Positions 34,701-44,540 are shown, counted from the first letter of the stretch. The stretch is 64,000 bases of DNA from Undaria pinnatifida (GCA_012845835.1 JABAKD010000023.1:10829840-10893839); one strand, 5' to 3'. Translations and numbers: made by a program. The notes: a model not told the origin generated them from the letters alone.

Positions 34701-35693
34701 AAAACCATGGCGCCATATAAAAAAAAACAATTCCATTCTGCGCTTTCCGCTGGCACAATCCTTTCTGGAAATAGATGCAAAATGTGTAGGCAAACTGTTT
34801 AATACTATGAACGTCCACGCACCAAGAAGTTCCATTGGGGGTAAACAACAACACTGTGTCACGAGAAACCAAAGGGTGTTGTGTGTGTGTTTTTTCTGCG
34901 GTTTATCAGCCCCCCTTTATCAAAACAGTTGCACACGTTACACGATAGGCTTATTTTAGGAAAATATGTCCTGGATGATGGGGATCATCAACACGAAGTC
35001 GTCGTCGGAAAGACGGACATTTCTTGTGCTGCTGTTCTCGTATGAATAATAACCTTCCTAGGCCACCAGAGGTTTGCGCATCTGGTGCCCCTTGCCGATA
35101 GAAAAATGTCCCCTTTGGGTGCGTCATGGAGCTTCTCGACCAGCCACCTTCACAAATATGTTGGTGCACCTTCACTCAAGCATTGGCCGAGGCTACAGTA
35201 AAAGGGTTCACTTTTGGTGTTCATTTTGGCGATAGCTAGCGGTCACCCACGCGAGTGTCCCCTCCTTTCCCTTGCGACCTCGAGATTTCGTGATGATATT
35301 TGATATTTTAATGTGCCAATCCGCAATGGAATGGTAAACTACGCTGTATCGCAAAACGCATTTTACCGATTTTGTTTCGCCCGTGAGGTACACACTCACT
35401 TGTTGTGCGCGTGTGGCGAAAGCCCGGTAGCGAGAATGGGCGGTTCCACCCTAGTCCATGTGTCCTTTCGTTCCGACGGAGAGGGCGGGTTGACCAAACC
35501 TCTGCACGAAGCGGCACCAACAGAGAACAACAACCTGTACACTACAATTGTGCGTTTTTTTCTTTCCTGGTTTCGTACAGGTGTACGAAAACACCGTCCT
35601 CCGTGCGGACGCGGGGGCCATCAAGGTTATGGCCACGCCGCAGGGGGATGTCTGCGGGAACGAATGCCGGGCGGGGGATTGCACTGTCAAAGG
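19647..35693 (+). CDS. Right-handed parallel beta-helix repeat protein, five exons, partial
   Basis: Five exons joined in phases 2,0,2,0,2 give 680 nt, or 226 residues without a stop. Motifs in order: GFTVDGKSG, MVIKNCG/TECVRLKNF (split by intron 1), ITDNTIKNCG, GEGIYIGTSSSQ/W (intron 2), NGNLISGNTI, SECVDIKEG, GVGIRLGG, VYENTVLRADAGAIK and DVCGNEC. The regularly spaced asparagine turns and short strands are the ladder of a pectate-lyase-like beta-helix, a fold used by secreted polysaccharide lyases, epimerases and adhesins. I see no catalytic motif such as the DPHD-type site of alginate C5-epimerases, so activity is unknown. Introns of 5,704, 561, 7,625 and 1,477 bp have GT-AG ends. The amino terminus and the carboxyl terminus are missing. 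Fit to the fold is strong; the exact product is inference. Confidence 0.85.
19793..25496 (+). other. Intron 1 of the beta-helix gene (5,704 bp)
   Basis: GTAAGT to CAACAG. Contents: the uncertain open frames at 19.9-21.6 kb, an R3 core at 21,605-21,645, a partial R3 motif 'agcccatggcctaggcata' near 24,020, and an inverted R3 core at 25,165-25,205. The rest shows nothing I can classify. A further exon inside it would need a length divisible by three and is not required for a smooth protein join. Confidence 0.7.
19862..20677 (+). other. Long open frame with one stop inside intron 1
   Basis: One frame stays open for about 270 codons with a single TAG at 20,270-20,272. It begins MDPLWSSLNN and has no domain I recognise. 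Minus-strand frames overlapping 20,430-20,663 and 21,037-21,267 look equally protein-like. It may be the remnant of a mobile element or of an unrelated gene caught in the intron, or chance. Confidence 0.2.
25497..25641 (+). CDS. Beta-helix gene, exon 2
   Basis: Acceptor CAACAG, donor GTCAGG. One base plus 48 codons: TECVRLKNF, then ITDNTIKNCGVYDFEF and GEGIYIGTSSSQ. The 'NGEGIYIGT' turn is strongly characteristic of this beta-helix group. The exon ends in phase 0 and the following exon begins with tryptophan, which fits the family. The donor GTCAGG is weaker than the others. Confidence 0.85.
26203..26390 (+). CDS. Beta-helix gene, exon 3
   Basis: Acceptor TTACAG at 26,197-26,202, donor GTGGGT at 26,391. 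Encodes 62 residues plus two bases: WLHGADSSNGNLISGNTI, ATHGSECVDIKEGS, NIVEYNTCSYEME and MNIRGDTNVI. It holds two full helical turns with asparagine ladders. Ends in phase 2 with AG, completed to arginine by the next exon. Confidence 0.88.
27708..28300 (+). repeat. R2 dispersed repeat, copy B
   Basis: Starts 'gtactccgagtgggggatgc' and contains a small array of 'gtagagcag' (27,895-27,930), 'cacgtggtttcacctaaacc', 'ctatccttctacggagggca' and 'atgcctcattgcaagatata'. Closest to copy C in its 5' half and collinear with copy A at its 3' end. Confidence 0.8.
28700..30420. other. G/T-rich zone with overlapping open frames, no gene chosen
   Basis: Frames of 182 and 156 codons overlap on the minus strand at 28,707-29,313, and a 149-codon proline-rich frame lies at 29,434-29,883. 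Composition (runs of GTTGTCG, GGGG and CCCC on the opposite strand) keeps stops rare, so length is weak evidence. No domain is recognised. It may be decayed transposon DNA. Confidence 0.3.
30421..33203. other. Intronic DNA, no gene recognised
   Basis: Short frames only, with A-rich tracts at 31,365-31,378, 31,493-31,503 and 33,040-33,080. A 40-bp unit ('atgctcgaaaggttacagca') is duplicated in tandem at 32,265-32,338. Confidence 0.5.
33204..33620 (+). repeat. R2 dispersed repeat, copy C (3'-truncated)
   Basis: Collinear with copy B from 'ttactccgagtgggggatgc' to 'ggagggcactccattacatg', where the similarity stops. The 3' third present in copies A and B is missing. Confidence 0.8.
34016..34103 (+). 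CDS. Beta-helix gene, exon 4
   Basis: Acceptor CACCGCAG, donor GTGAGG. One base plus 29 codons: YNTVKDCNGVGIRLGGS and GLQYGLDND. The first base completes arginine with exon 3, and the last codon joins VYENT of exon 5 in phase 0. The GVGIRLGG strand-turn continues the helical ladder. Only 88 bp long, so gene finders could miss it. Confidence 0.85.
35581..35693 (+). CDS. Beta-helix gene, exon 5
   Basis: Acceptor TTCGTACAG, donor GTACGT at 35,694. Encodes 37 residues plus two bases: VYENTVLRADAGAIKVMATP, QGDVCGNECRAGDCTVK. The 'GAIKVM..PQG..CGN.C' pattern is typical of the last coils of this family, with cysteines likely to cap the helix. Ends in phase 2 with GG (glycine), so at least one more coding exon is needed for the stop codon. 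Confidence 0.85.
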
Positions 35694-35928
35694 GTACGTG
35701 TTGTATTGTGCCCCACGTTGGTGGATGCTACCATCGAGGCTGCGTTTTTACATTACAAATGGCTACCAGCGTGCTTTTACCTAGGCCATCTGGTTTGAGT
35801 CGCCTTCTTGCACGGATAGGTTATTCAAGTTCCTTCCTTTGATATAATGTACAGCTCCTAAGGAAAACAGACTAGAAAAAAAAACAGTAGTGCACGTTTG
35901 CCGCATGATGTCTCTCTTCCCCATCCAG

Positions 35929-35972
35929 ATTGCGTGGCGTTCGTGCGTATACCGCTTCTCGTGATGAATACA
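35929..35972 (+). CDS. Candidate exon 6 of the beta-helix gene
   Basis: A strong acceptor (TCTCTTCCCCATCCAG, ending 35,928) is followed by one base that completes the glycine of exon 5 and a frame reading LRGVRAYTASRDEY, then a donor-like GTAAGC at 35,973. Phase is compatible. Alternatively the frame runs unspliced to the stop at 36,185-36,187 as a basic 85-residue tail. Family resemblance is not clear enough to choose. Confidence 0.3.
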
Positions 35973-36837
35973 GTAAGCGACACCCCTTGCCCAACTTATC
36001 CTCGCGACCTCGACCTATCTCTAACAAAAGACATTCCGACCTGTGCTTTGGATTGCAAATAATGCGTGTCGAGAAACAGACTATAGCGTCTAGAGTCACA
36101 CCCAGACGTCCCAGTCACGTACTGACGATAAAGGTATTTAAACATAACTGCACACAACACAACGGACACAACTGCACTGAGATCTAAATGTGATTTAGAG
36201 TGCCGGCTGACGAGTTCTAGTTTGGTGCCCGAATGTCTTTCGTTGGGACGTACGAGAGAATTGAGTTAGCCCTGTTCGGATAACGGGCGTGTGTTAACCG
36301 AAAATAGTCCAAGTGTCATTGTCGGTTAGCAATATGCTTTGTTTTCCTCACCCCGGTCATAAGTTTTCTGAACAGTTTGATATTTTCGTACTGTCAAGAA
36401 GTCAGTTGTCTAGCTGTAGAGAGTACCTCAAATCAATAATCTCACAAACCCAACTTGTGCAACTTTGTCGTAACATTCGACTACCATCATGTAATTTATG
36501 TTCGTCAAGATTGCATAATCTTCATGAGTGTTCCGAACCTGAAGCTATATTGTAGGCGCGGCCGATTTCGCAGCTCTTCCCCGTGATCTGTAGCGAATTA
36601 TCTGGCCCATAACTTGGTCTACAATCAATGGTCACTGACCGCACAATGGAACGACTAGGCCCACATGCCTACGACCCAATCGCACCCCCTAAAGCCGCCT
36701 GCGCGGGCGCGGATAAAATACGTTTTTATCCAAATAAAATGTCGTTGATTGTTGGATTTAGTTTTCCCATAACTAAGGCATGTGGGTTAGTTGTTCGAAT
36801 TGAAGGTTTACTTTATACTTTACTCTAGCCAAGTGCC
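35973..36837. other. No further gene recognised
   Basis: Short frames only. The remaining 3' exon or exons of the beta-helix gene could lie here or further right but were not identified. Confidence 0.4.
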
Positions 36838-37006
36838 GGTGTGAGGTTGGTGCGAGGTTAGCGTGAGATTGGCGTGAGATTGGTGTGAGGTTGGTTTGAG
36901 GTTAGTATGAGGTTAGTGAGAGGTTGGCGTGAGGCTAGTGTGAGGTTGGTGTGAGGTTGGAGTGAGGTTGGTGTGATGGTGGTGTGAGGTTGGTGTGTGA
37001 GGTGTA
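36838..37006 (+). repeat. 11-bp minisatellite (TGTGAGGTTGG)n
   Basis: About fifteen head-to-tail units of TGTGAGGTTGG with variants (GCGAGGTTA, GTGAGATTG, GTATGAGGTTA). Strong strand asymmetry (G/T on +, A/C on minus). Degeneracy suggests an old array. Confidence 0.9.
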
Positions 37007-38420
37007 AAGATCCTCTTATGTGAGGAGTTTCAGCAAAACAAAAATGTGATGCCCCTCCAGCGCCGCCAAAGGTCGGACTTGACGCCGATGTAAATTAGTT
37101 ATACGGACGCGTACGCCAACCGTCGAGCGATGCACGTGCCATACAACAGTTTCCAATACGAATAACTGACGGATATTCTGACTCAATCGCGACTTCCTTG
37201 TAGTACATAGATATCAAACTAGGAGTCGGCGACGTATAGCCAGCTAACAAATTAAAAACTGTTCTCTTGCCATTCCGCTTGTCCGCGATGCCCCGACCGG
37301 GTCTTCTTCGTTTGTACAGAGATTACAGCTCCTACTACAAGCAGGACTGGGATGAGAGTTGCTAAACAAGAATGAGCGAGGCGTGGCCGTGGGGATATGG
37401 AGTGGTCATAGCGTCGGCGGCCTTCCAAGAGTTTTGAAGCATTGAGTAAACATCGACGTAAACATCGACATCATTTTTGAACAGCCAGGGGACGGAGAGC
37501 AAGGGGAGCATAAAACCCAATGCACGAGGACGTATGGATCTGCGGCGAAGTCCTTTTTAACAAGGCATAATGTAGGACATGTACGGTCCCCATGACGACA
37601 TCGGTTTACAAGACCCTATCAATGTGGAGTGAAATACACTACTGCTGGTTCGGACAATGATGCGGATAGGGATATATGTACTGTCTTTGTGACTATTCGC
37701 AATGATAGATAAACTACCCCAACCGCCAGAATCTGACGAGGACGCGGTTTACTCGGTGAGCCTACAGATCGGCAGGGCACGTGATCAAGCTTCCAACCTG
37801 GTCAATGTACGCCATCGTTCGTGCGGAAAGCGAGATGTTTGGCTCCGACAGATTGTGAGGATATCCGGCGATGGAGGCCACGACACAGCAATGCACGGCT
37901 ATGGTGAAGCACATGACAGGGGAGACAACAACAAAACATCGAGACAAGGATTTTTTCGTTTGCGACACAGGTGATTCCAACGACTTCAGCTAGGACGGGT
38001 TTGGTCGTTGTCAGAATCTTGTTGGGACACTGACTTGTACGATATGTCTGTCTCTAACTATTAGACCTCCTGTGGCATGTGAAAGGGCCCTGTCTACTTC
38101 GGGGATGCCGTCATCACCGTTCTCGGCCCAGCCCTCTCCGTCACTGCTCGTAGTGTGCGATGTATGGCAGGATAGGCTTTATTAGCCTTTGAGTCGGCGA
38201 GTGGATGTTAGAACAGCAACACCAACCGATTAGATACACATGTGAACCGATAAGGGTAATGGTTCTCCGAACCTTTGCAGCCTATATTGGCCGCCTGATA
38301 GATGGCGTTGGTCTTTTCGTGGGTGTCAGTCTGGCGAATAGCAGTTGGTCGTGAGCCTAATTCCTATGATTGTATGGTGAATTATATTCTACAACTCTGC
38401 CGCATTGCGACAATTTTGTT
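37007..38420. other. No gene recognised
   Basis: Only short frames, such as 90 codons on + (37,702-37,974) overlapped by 72 codons on minus. No repeat family was identified. Confidence 0.45.
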
Positions 38421-38880
38421 AGATATGCCCCTCAGCCGTCGAGATAGCTGCAAGTGCCTGGTTGGCTACTGGCGGTTGAATAGTTGCATGCGGCTGAGTA
38501 CTAGCTGTGTCAATAAGTTGAAAAACATACTCCGCTACCCGGTGGAACAATCGCGCAGAATGTGACATAGTATCAGGGCGTACATATTTTGATGATGTTT
38601 GTCCATACACCAGAAGAAGATTTTCCGACCTCTCAGGCACTGTGCCTGTCATGGTTTTTTTAGCTTCATATGGTGGCCGTCCAGTTTCCGACGCTGACTA
38701 TACGGAGACAGCTCCCCCCATCATGAGCGCTAGGTCATGGAATAGACCGTTCGGTGGTATCACCACGCCGACGGATGGTCGAGGCAGTCCGCACCACCCT
38801 TGCTGACAGGTTGTGTTCTTTGTCATGTATATGGCGCCGATGTCAGTGTTTCCTGTATGATGGCGCTACATGCCCCCGAT
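38421..38880 (-). pseudogene. Hypothetical minus-strand frame with one stop
   Basis: One minus-strand frame remains open for about 150 codons except for a TAG near 38,702. The sequence (for example SVGVVIPPNGLFHDLALMMG and SKYVRPDTMSHSARLFHRVA) looks protein-like but no family is recognised. It lies downstream, on the same strand, of the candidate exon at 39,281-39,423 and could belong to the same gene or to a decayed element. Confidence 0.22.
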
Positions 38881-39119
38881 ATATGTTGGGCTATGTATTG
38901 GCTTCGGGCGATAGCTAACGAAAGTGAGAAGGAAAGACCTATCGCGCCAATTTGATGTTCTGGTTACCTTCCATTTAAAGTTTTTACTTTCGCTTTTGCC
39001 GCGGTACAACCTCATCGCCGATGGTAATATATTCATTTTTCCCGGTATACTTTTTGTTTACATCTAACCTCTCAAGTGGGTGTTGTTAGGACATTGGCGC
39101 GGGGGCGCTAGCGCTGTGA

Positions 39120-39147
39120 GGGGAGGGGGGGAGGGGAGGGGAGGGGT
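39120..39147 (+). repeat. G-run cluster with quadruplex potential
   Basis: Four or more runs of four to seven G separated by single A residues (GGGAGGGGGGGAGGGGAGGG...). Such spacing readily forms a DNA G-quadruplex (established for the pattern). No gene start is identified nearby. Confidence 0.75.
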
Positions 39148-39280
39148 AGTTAACAGCAGCATTGACTGACAGGATAGCAAGGCACTAGCGTTTGTCCAGT
39201 GTCTGTCGGAGATTGCGTCCTATAAAATGTGTACGCAGAGAATTCCGACTGTACTTTTCAGGCTTTTGGGGATGACTCAC

Positions 39281-39423
39281 GTGAGGATTTCCCCATTTTC
39301 CAAATACCCTTAATATGTTTGCAGTATGTCTCACGCTGTGCCCAGGCCTCGGGGGTCATCGCAGCGTCGCGCACAGTATTCGGTTTCTCCACGTCTTTTT
39401 TGTTGGCGACGAAGAGAGCCTCT
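39281..39423 (-). CDS. Candidate internal exon of an unknown minus-strand gene
   Basis: On the minus strand a pyrimidine-rich acceptor (CTGACCCTCCCCATCAG) precedes, and a perfect donor GTGAGT follows, a 143-nt frame encoding 47 residues: EALFVANKKDVEKPNTVRDA, AMTPEAWAQRETYCKHIKG, IWKMGKSS. Composition is charged and soluble, with the amphipathic look of a helical protein. I do not recognise the family. Phases are 2 at the start and 1 at the end. Partner exons were not resolved; possible neighbours are the frames at 38.4-38.9 and 39.5-39.7 kb. Confidence 0.42.
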
Positions 39424-39689
39424 CTGATGGGGAGGGTCAGAAAAATCAAAAGTACCCTTTCTGTACCCTAGCACGAGTCTGACATTCATTTTTGATTCAT
39501 ATGGCGACAGCGTTCACTATCATTTTTTATGCACCGCATCAGTGCTGCCTTCCTAATTCGGCTGCGTGTTGACGACTGGGCGATATAGCGCTGTTGAAAT
39601 CTCTTCGTACACACGGATAGAATCATCAATTTGGTAGTATGCGGATTAGATGCGATTGCAGCTATAGTCCCGGTTTTCCCGCCTTGCAC

Positions 39690-41001
39690 GAGGCGGAACT
39701 TTACAAGAATAACGACGACTGTACCGAGTATTCAGGGGACGTCCCACATACGCCCATGCGAGTTAAGCAGAACTCGTCTTCACTTTGTTTTCTCTCTCAG
39801 ACGGTTTCGGCTTGTCTATAAATTCGCATTGGCCTTACCAGAGATATAGTATTTCCCGACACACCTCCTGAGTAAGTGGTCTAGACCTAACATTTTGTAG
39901 TAACATGGTATCCCCTGGGATCGTTATTTGATGCTATTCTCCCGTACAAGTCCTCGCACCTCTTTCAAAGCTTATTTTCCTGACGACGACGGGGGTGGAA
40001 GTGTAGCAAGAGTCGCCAACTTTCAGAAGAAGTTGTGTGTCTTGTTGTGCCCTCCTGGATTTAAAACAAATGCCGATGAGAATGATCACGAAAGGCATGT
40101 GCCATTTACCCTTGCACGTTATACGGTATGTCAGGGGTCTGCACGATTTTCTTATTGTGGGTTTCAACTCATGCAGACGTTCACTCCTTTTCGTCGTTTA
40201 TTCCCGATGTTTTTTCCGTTGTGGGTTAGGTGCATGCGCCCCAGTCGGTATTAGGCCGGAGTGTCATGCCGATATTTAGGGGAGCTCCTGGACTACCGGG
40301 ACACGCAAAGTGCGCAGGGTGTAGATATAGAAACTATGGGCTCATTTGGCCGTCTGGGGTTTCAAGGGTATTCTCTCATCTCGAACGCACATTTGCTTGG
40401 ATTGGCTGGACATCGTTTTGTTTTGGCTAGTTGGTATTCCCAGATCGATTGTAGTTTTTTATGGGTTGGTGTGGGTAAGACGGTATGGCATGAGTTGCTT
40501 GCTGGTATGGCTGATCGCTTCGGCCGCATGGTTTGTAGGGCTTGTTGGTTACGCCTGTCCGTTTGGTCAGTTCGTCGGAAAATTGACTATGGTTGATTGG
40601 ATGCCTGATAGGCTGGTCGGTTGGTGTTGTAACTCGTACCGTGGGTTAGTTGGCGTTTTCGTTGGTTTTCATTGGCTGATTATTTGGGTGATCGGTAAAT
40701 TGGGATGCTGGGTTGGTTTATTTGGTTGGTTTGGTTTGTTTAGCCCCGGGGATGAAGTCGTATTTTTAACGCGCTTCCATTGGGTCGGGATTCGCCACAA
40801 GATTGTTGCATTGCTTTTGTCGATTTAAACGACCCGCGATGGGTTCACACACCTGCCATGCATCTTTACGCTTCGGTGGAGCACTGCACGTTTTTTCTGC
40901 ACACCCGTCGAAGTTCTACTCGGAATATTTAATTGGTTTTATACCGATTTCAAAAGAAATCTTCGCAGTGAGGTTTATAGCGTTGTAGATTATAAATCCA
41001 T
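39690..41001. other. No supported gene
   Basis: A 160-codon hydrophobic frame at 40,346-40,828 arises from TTGGTTGG-rich low-complexity DNA and is not credible as a gene. Other frames are short. Confidence 0.45.
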
Positions 41002-41138
41002 TCATCTTATCACTTGTGCTTTGTTGTTGAGGTTGGTATTGTGATCAGGTAGATTGATTGCCAAAACGTCGTTCGTCTTCCAATTGTTAGCAGCTCGTGG
41101 TTCCTCGTGCCCATTTAGCTTCGAGGCATCGAGAGTAC
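41002..41138 (-). CDS. Candidate terminal exon of an unknown minus-strand gene
   Basis: After an acceptor-like TTTTGCCGCAG the minus strand encodes LDASKLNGHEEPRAANNWKT and NDVLAINLPDHNTN, ending in TGA at 41,002-41,004. It faintly resembles the start of copia gag proteins (K-L-N-G...W-K), but that is a guess. The frame is also open upstream without splicing to 41,262. Confidence 0.2.
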
Positions 41139-42299
41139 CTGCGGCAAAAGTTAAACCGTTCACCCCAAAACATACGACCGCAACACTATTCGCACAAAAC
41201 CAAGACGCAGGCAGAGAGTTGTATCGATCTATGCTTTTCCTGCGGGGTGAGTTATTTTCCACACGTCGAACAATGGCTTCTGATTGCGAAAGTCCGGGTC
41301 ACAATGCCAGAGGTGGAGTTATGTCTCTTTGAGAAAGGATGCGGCAGGTGCACGTAACCCAATAAAACAAAGGCTCCAGGTATTGATACGGATCCAATAG
41401 AAATGAGCGTTGAACAATACTGACGTTCTGCGCATGGTAGAATCTATATTGCTCTCCGCTCGCCCGAATTGAGAAACCGTAAAACCTAGTATTTCGCCCT
41501 GTGATAGACTCTTCGTTCTCTGTACATCGCGAATACGCACCATACACAGCATGGTGTTCCTCGAAGGGTTGTACGCTCTGTAATTTTTTGTTGTTGCTGA
41601 GGTTACGTTCAGCGCTCTTCACATTGGGATCGTCACAACATACCGTGGCGTCCTATGCAGTTGTGTGGTTGTTAGGCTTTGATGGTACGCTGCTCCAATC
41701 ATTTCCCAACGCGGTTCCGCCGAGGTTAGCAACGTGGTGTAAAGTAACACGAAGATTGAGGCAATGTCACTGTGAGTAAGACGTGCAAAAGCCACCGAGG
41801 GTGTATGAATAGCACAAAACGATGTTGTAAGAATATAAACAGAAATAGGACGAATCAATATTCGGCGAATCAGAGCCCTCGTGCCCGCCGTATTACTCGT
41901 AATCGAGGGACACATTGCCGTGTCGGAGGCAGTGGTCCAATCTTATGACTTCTCCTGGACATAACATGGCGAACCTGGTGAGAATGTATATGTTAGCTGC
42001 TCGCGAGATACCCGGGGCCCTATATCACTTTTATGATAAGGTGTAATCAACTGGGTCGGAGTCCACGATGTAGGTCCAGCGGCTTCTCCTCCCTGTAACA
42101 CGGTGAACCTACGGGAGCGACATTTTTACACTGCCAAGACACCACCAGAACTGAACTATTCCCCCCGCGACAGGCCACAAGAAAAGCATCTAGCTTCTTC
42201 GACAATAGTGATCCGGGCCAGAGGGCTGATAATTCCGTTACCTTTGACGCGTTCTACGATAGAAGTGCATCGCGTTTTTCTATTGTTCCACATTTTTTG
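41139..42299. other. Diverged internal duplications, no gene
   Basis: Between 41,900 and 44,900, outside the R1 insert, short motifs recur at irregular spacing: 'gtcgagtgcagtgatc', 'cttctcct' and 'atggtgaac..g.gagaa'. This suggests a degenerate tandem unit. Open frames around 41,299-41,915 (minus) are unrecognised. Confidence 0.35.
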
Positions 42300-42470
42300 A
42301 TATTATCACCTCCCCAAAAACCTGATTTAGGAGAAACCAAAACTGCCACAGAATGCTAAACCCCATGGCTTTAGGTATACAACGAGAATCACGCAAAAAC
42401 AAATGGTCTATTTCGGACGATTTTGGGCTAAGGATCCCCGTCATTCAGAGACGATTTCGTCCAAAAAAGG
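42300..42470 (+). repeat. R3 repeat, clearest copy
   Basis: Contains 'aaaccccatggctttaggta', an A-rich stretch, and the core 'ttcggacgattttgggctaa' followed by 'ggatccccgtcattcagaga'. The core is shared by at least five other sites in the window. Confidence 0.65.
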
Positions 42471-43059
42471 TATACTTCTTTCGTAGCACGCGTCCATGGT
42501 TGACCAAAGGGGGTAAGGTTGATGGTTTCGAGATCAGTGATACATGACATCGGTCTCTGCCTCGGTGTAGCATGTTGAACCCACGGATATGCATCGGTTA
42601 TGTAAGCAGCATTGATCCAACTGGTGGGTCTTCTCCTCGAGATATCATGGTGAAACTGGAGAACATGACAGCTTTGGCCGCCCATGAGACCCCGTCGGCC
42701 CCTGATCACCTCGTATACAGAAGAATACAGTCCGCTCTGTTGGCTTTATTAGCTCAGACCCACGCACTACGCCTTATCATATCATGGTTAACTCGGGCAC
42801 ATGTTTTGGCTGTGTCGAGTGCAGTGATCTAAGTCCGAGAGACCTTCCTAGCTGAGGCGCCAATAATTAGGGAACGTGTATGTATTGGGGTTCCCGAAGG
42901 CGCGCTCGGCAGTGTCTAGAGCTCCGAGATGCGCGCAAATATTGACCACTACCTTCGGCAGAGGACGCAGTTCGCTCTGTGGACAGCTGTATGTAGTTCA
43001 GACCCGTGCGCTCTACGCGTTCACTAAAATAGTATACTCTAGGTATATATTAAAAGCAA
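42471..43059. other. No gene recognised
   Basis: Contains 'gctgtgtcgagtgcagtgat' near 42,808, a sequence that recurs at 44,545 just beyond the R1 block, so the R1 copy appears to have been inserted into or between duplicated DNA. Confidence 0.45.
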
Positions 43060-44540
43060 AAATATACCCCAGCTGTGAGATCGAAGATTTTGTCGAAACT
43101 CATCTTTGCAAGCAGTGTGTGATACACCAATCGCGCGTGTTACGGGTTGTGTGTTCTCATTGAGGATATAGGTCGCTGAATCCCCTTACAACTACAGTGT
43201 AGCTATCAAGGTCAACAGGGTACTGTTAGTCAGTCTGTGCGCGTAAATTATAAAACCCGTTTCTGAGGGGGGCAAAATCTGACAGCTAGCTGCGGAGTGA
43301 CTAGCATCCATTTATCAAGTGAATCCTGGAAGTATAACATCCGGTGAGGGGAGGGCGGAGCTTTTAAGGACGTGGGGGCCTGGTTTTGATAAAAAAAATG
43401 CTGGGGTGGGGGGGAGAGGAGGGGGAGAGACGTGCGGGGCAGCTCAGTTCGTGCGTGGAAACTATAAATCCTTCGACGGGATAAATTTGACGGTTTTGGA
43501 AATAATTCACCAGGTTATCATGTATATCCTGCAAGCCGTACAACCAGTGAGGAGAGGGCGGAGTGTTCTGGAGGTAGGGGTAGGGTGGGGGGGTGGGGAG
43601 GTAGGGGCTGGGCGAGGAGGAGGGCGAAGGTGGGCGGGGGGAGGGGGGGAGAAAGGGCTTTAGGCCCCACATATGTAGGGGTTTGTTATACGCGTGGTGC
43701 TAGGTCTAGGCGATGGTGCAGGTGGTGGAGAAAGAGGCGGCGTTGAAGGTGGGTAGGGGGGGCATGAATGAAAGGTACGTCATGGATGGCTAGAATGATA
43801 ATCACGTGATATCAATTGCTGGGTAGAAATGTTTAATACTGTGGCCGAGTTCGATTGTAAGTGGTGCGTTTGAACGAACTGGGCGGAGAACAAAAAAGGG
43901 GGGTGGGGGGTGGGGGGTGGGGAAGGAGGGCGGAGATGAGTTGGAGCTACGGCATGGATGGCTAAAAGGATGCTGAGATGATATCAGCTGGCTGGTAGTG
44001 TTTAATGCTGATGTAGATTTTGATTTAAGGTGGGGCGTTTGAACAAGAGGGATCCGAGGAGGGGCGGACATTTTAACATGTGCGCGGAAACAAAAAACCC
44101 TAAAAGTGGAAGAATGTGACGGTTGCAGCAAGAAGGCACCCCTTTTTATCACCCGCCTGGTACTGTTATTTTTCTAGAAGGTTTGATGTTACATGGGGTA
44201 TGCAACCCAGGTTTTGGGTGTAGTAAACAACGTGTTAAAAGCTTCATAATTTGGTATTGTACATGGATCGAAATATTGAATATATCAATTGATAGGTACA
44301 ATCATGTAGATACCATTATTTCCTGACATCTCTAGTTATAAGAAAGAGATACATATTGCCAAAAACAACAGGCGAGGTGATGTGGTCATGCAATGTCACC
44401 GCCAATGAGCTCGAGAGGAAGAAATGCGAATCGTCAGTGTTTGGAAAGGAGAGTTTGGTGTACACGCGCTCAATTACGTCACTTCGTTAGTCATACTTCG
44501 CTTGGCATAGGTTTGGAGGCGAAATGCAGACATAGGTATA
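43060..44540 (-). repeat. R1 copy g, long form joined to foldback-arm sequence
   Basis: Minus-strand R1: 3' block at 43,065-43,290, G-tracts at 43,400-43,430 and 43,570-43,660, two subunits with 'ggatggctagaatgat' and 'ggtggggcgtttgaac' (43,680-44,070), then 'tgacggttgcagcaagaagg' and, from about 44,205, the sequence of the outer foldback arm ('gtgtagtaaacaacgtgtta', 'gcgctcaattacgtcacttc'). The same order, inverted, is seen at 60,560-62,240. Apparent glycine- or proline-rich frames are artefacts of the G-tracts. Confidence 0.8.

Noticed and set aside
35313..35842. Open frames of 161 and 145 codons overlapping beta-helix exon 5
   Set aside because: They are in other registers of the exon region and its G/C-rich flanks; only the register reading VYENTVLRAD matches the beta-helix family.
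40346..40828. 160-codon hydrophobic frame resembling a membrane protein
   Set aside because: Encoded by TTGG-rich low-complexity DNA, which gives Leu, Val, Gly and Trp by composition alone.
43319..43672. Glycine-rich (+) and proline-rich (-) frames
   Set aside because: Direct products of R1 G-tracts; the same applies to frames at 9,508-9,835, 61,273-62,064 and 62,962-63,501.
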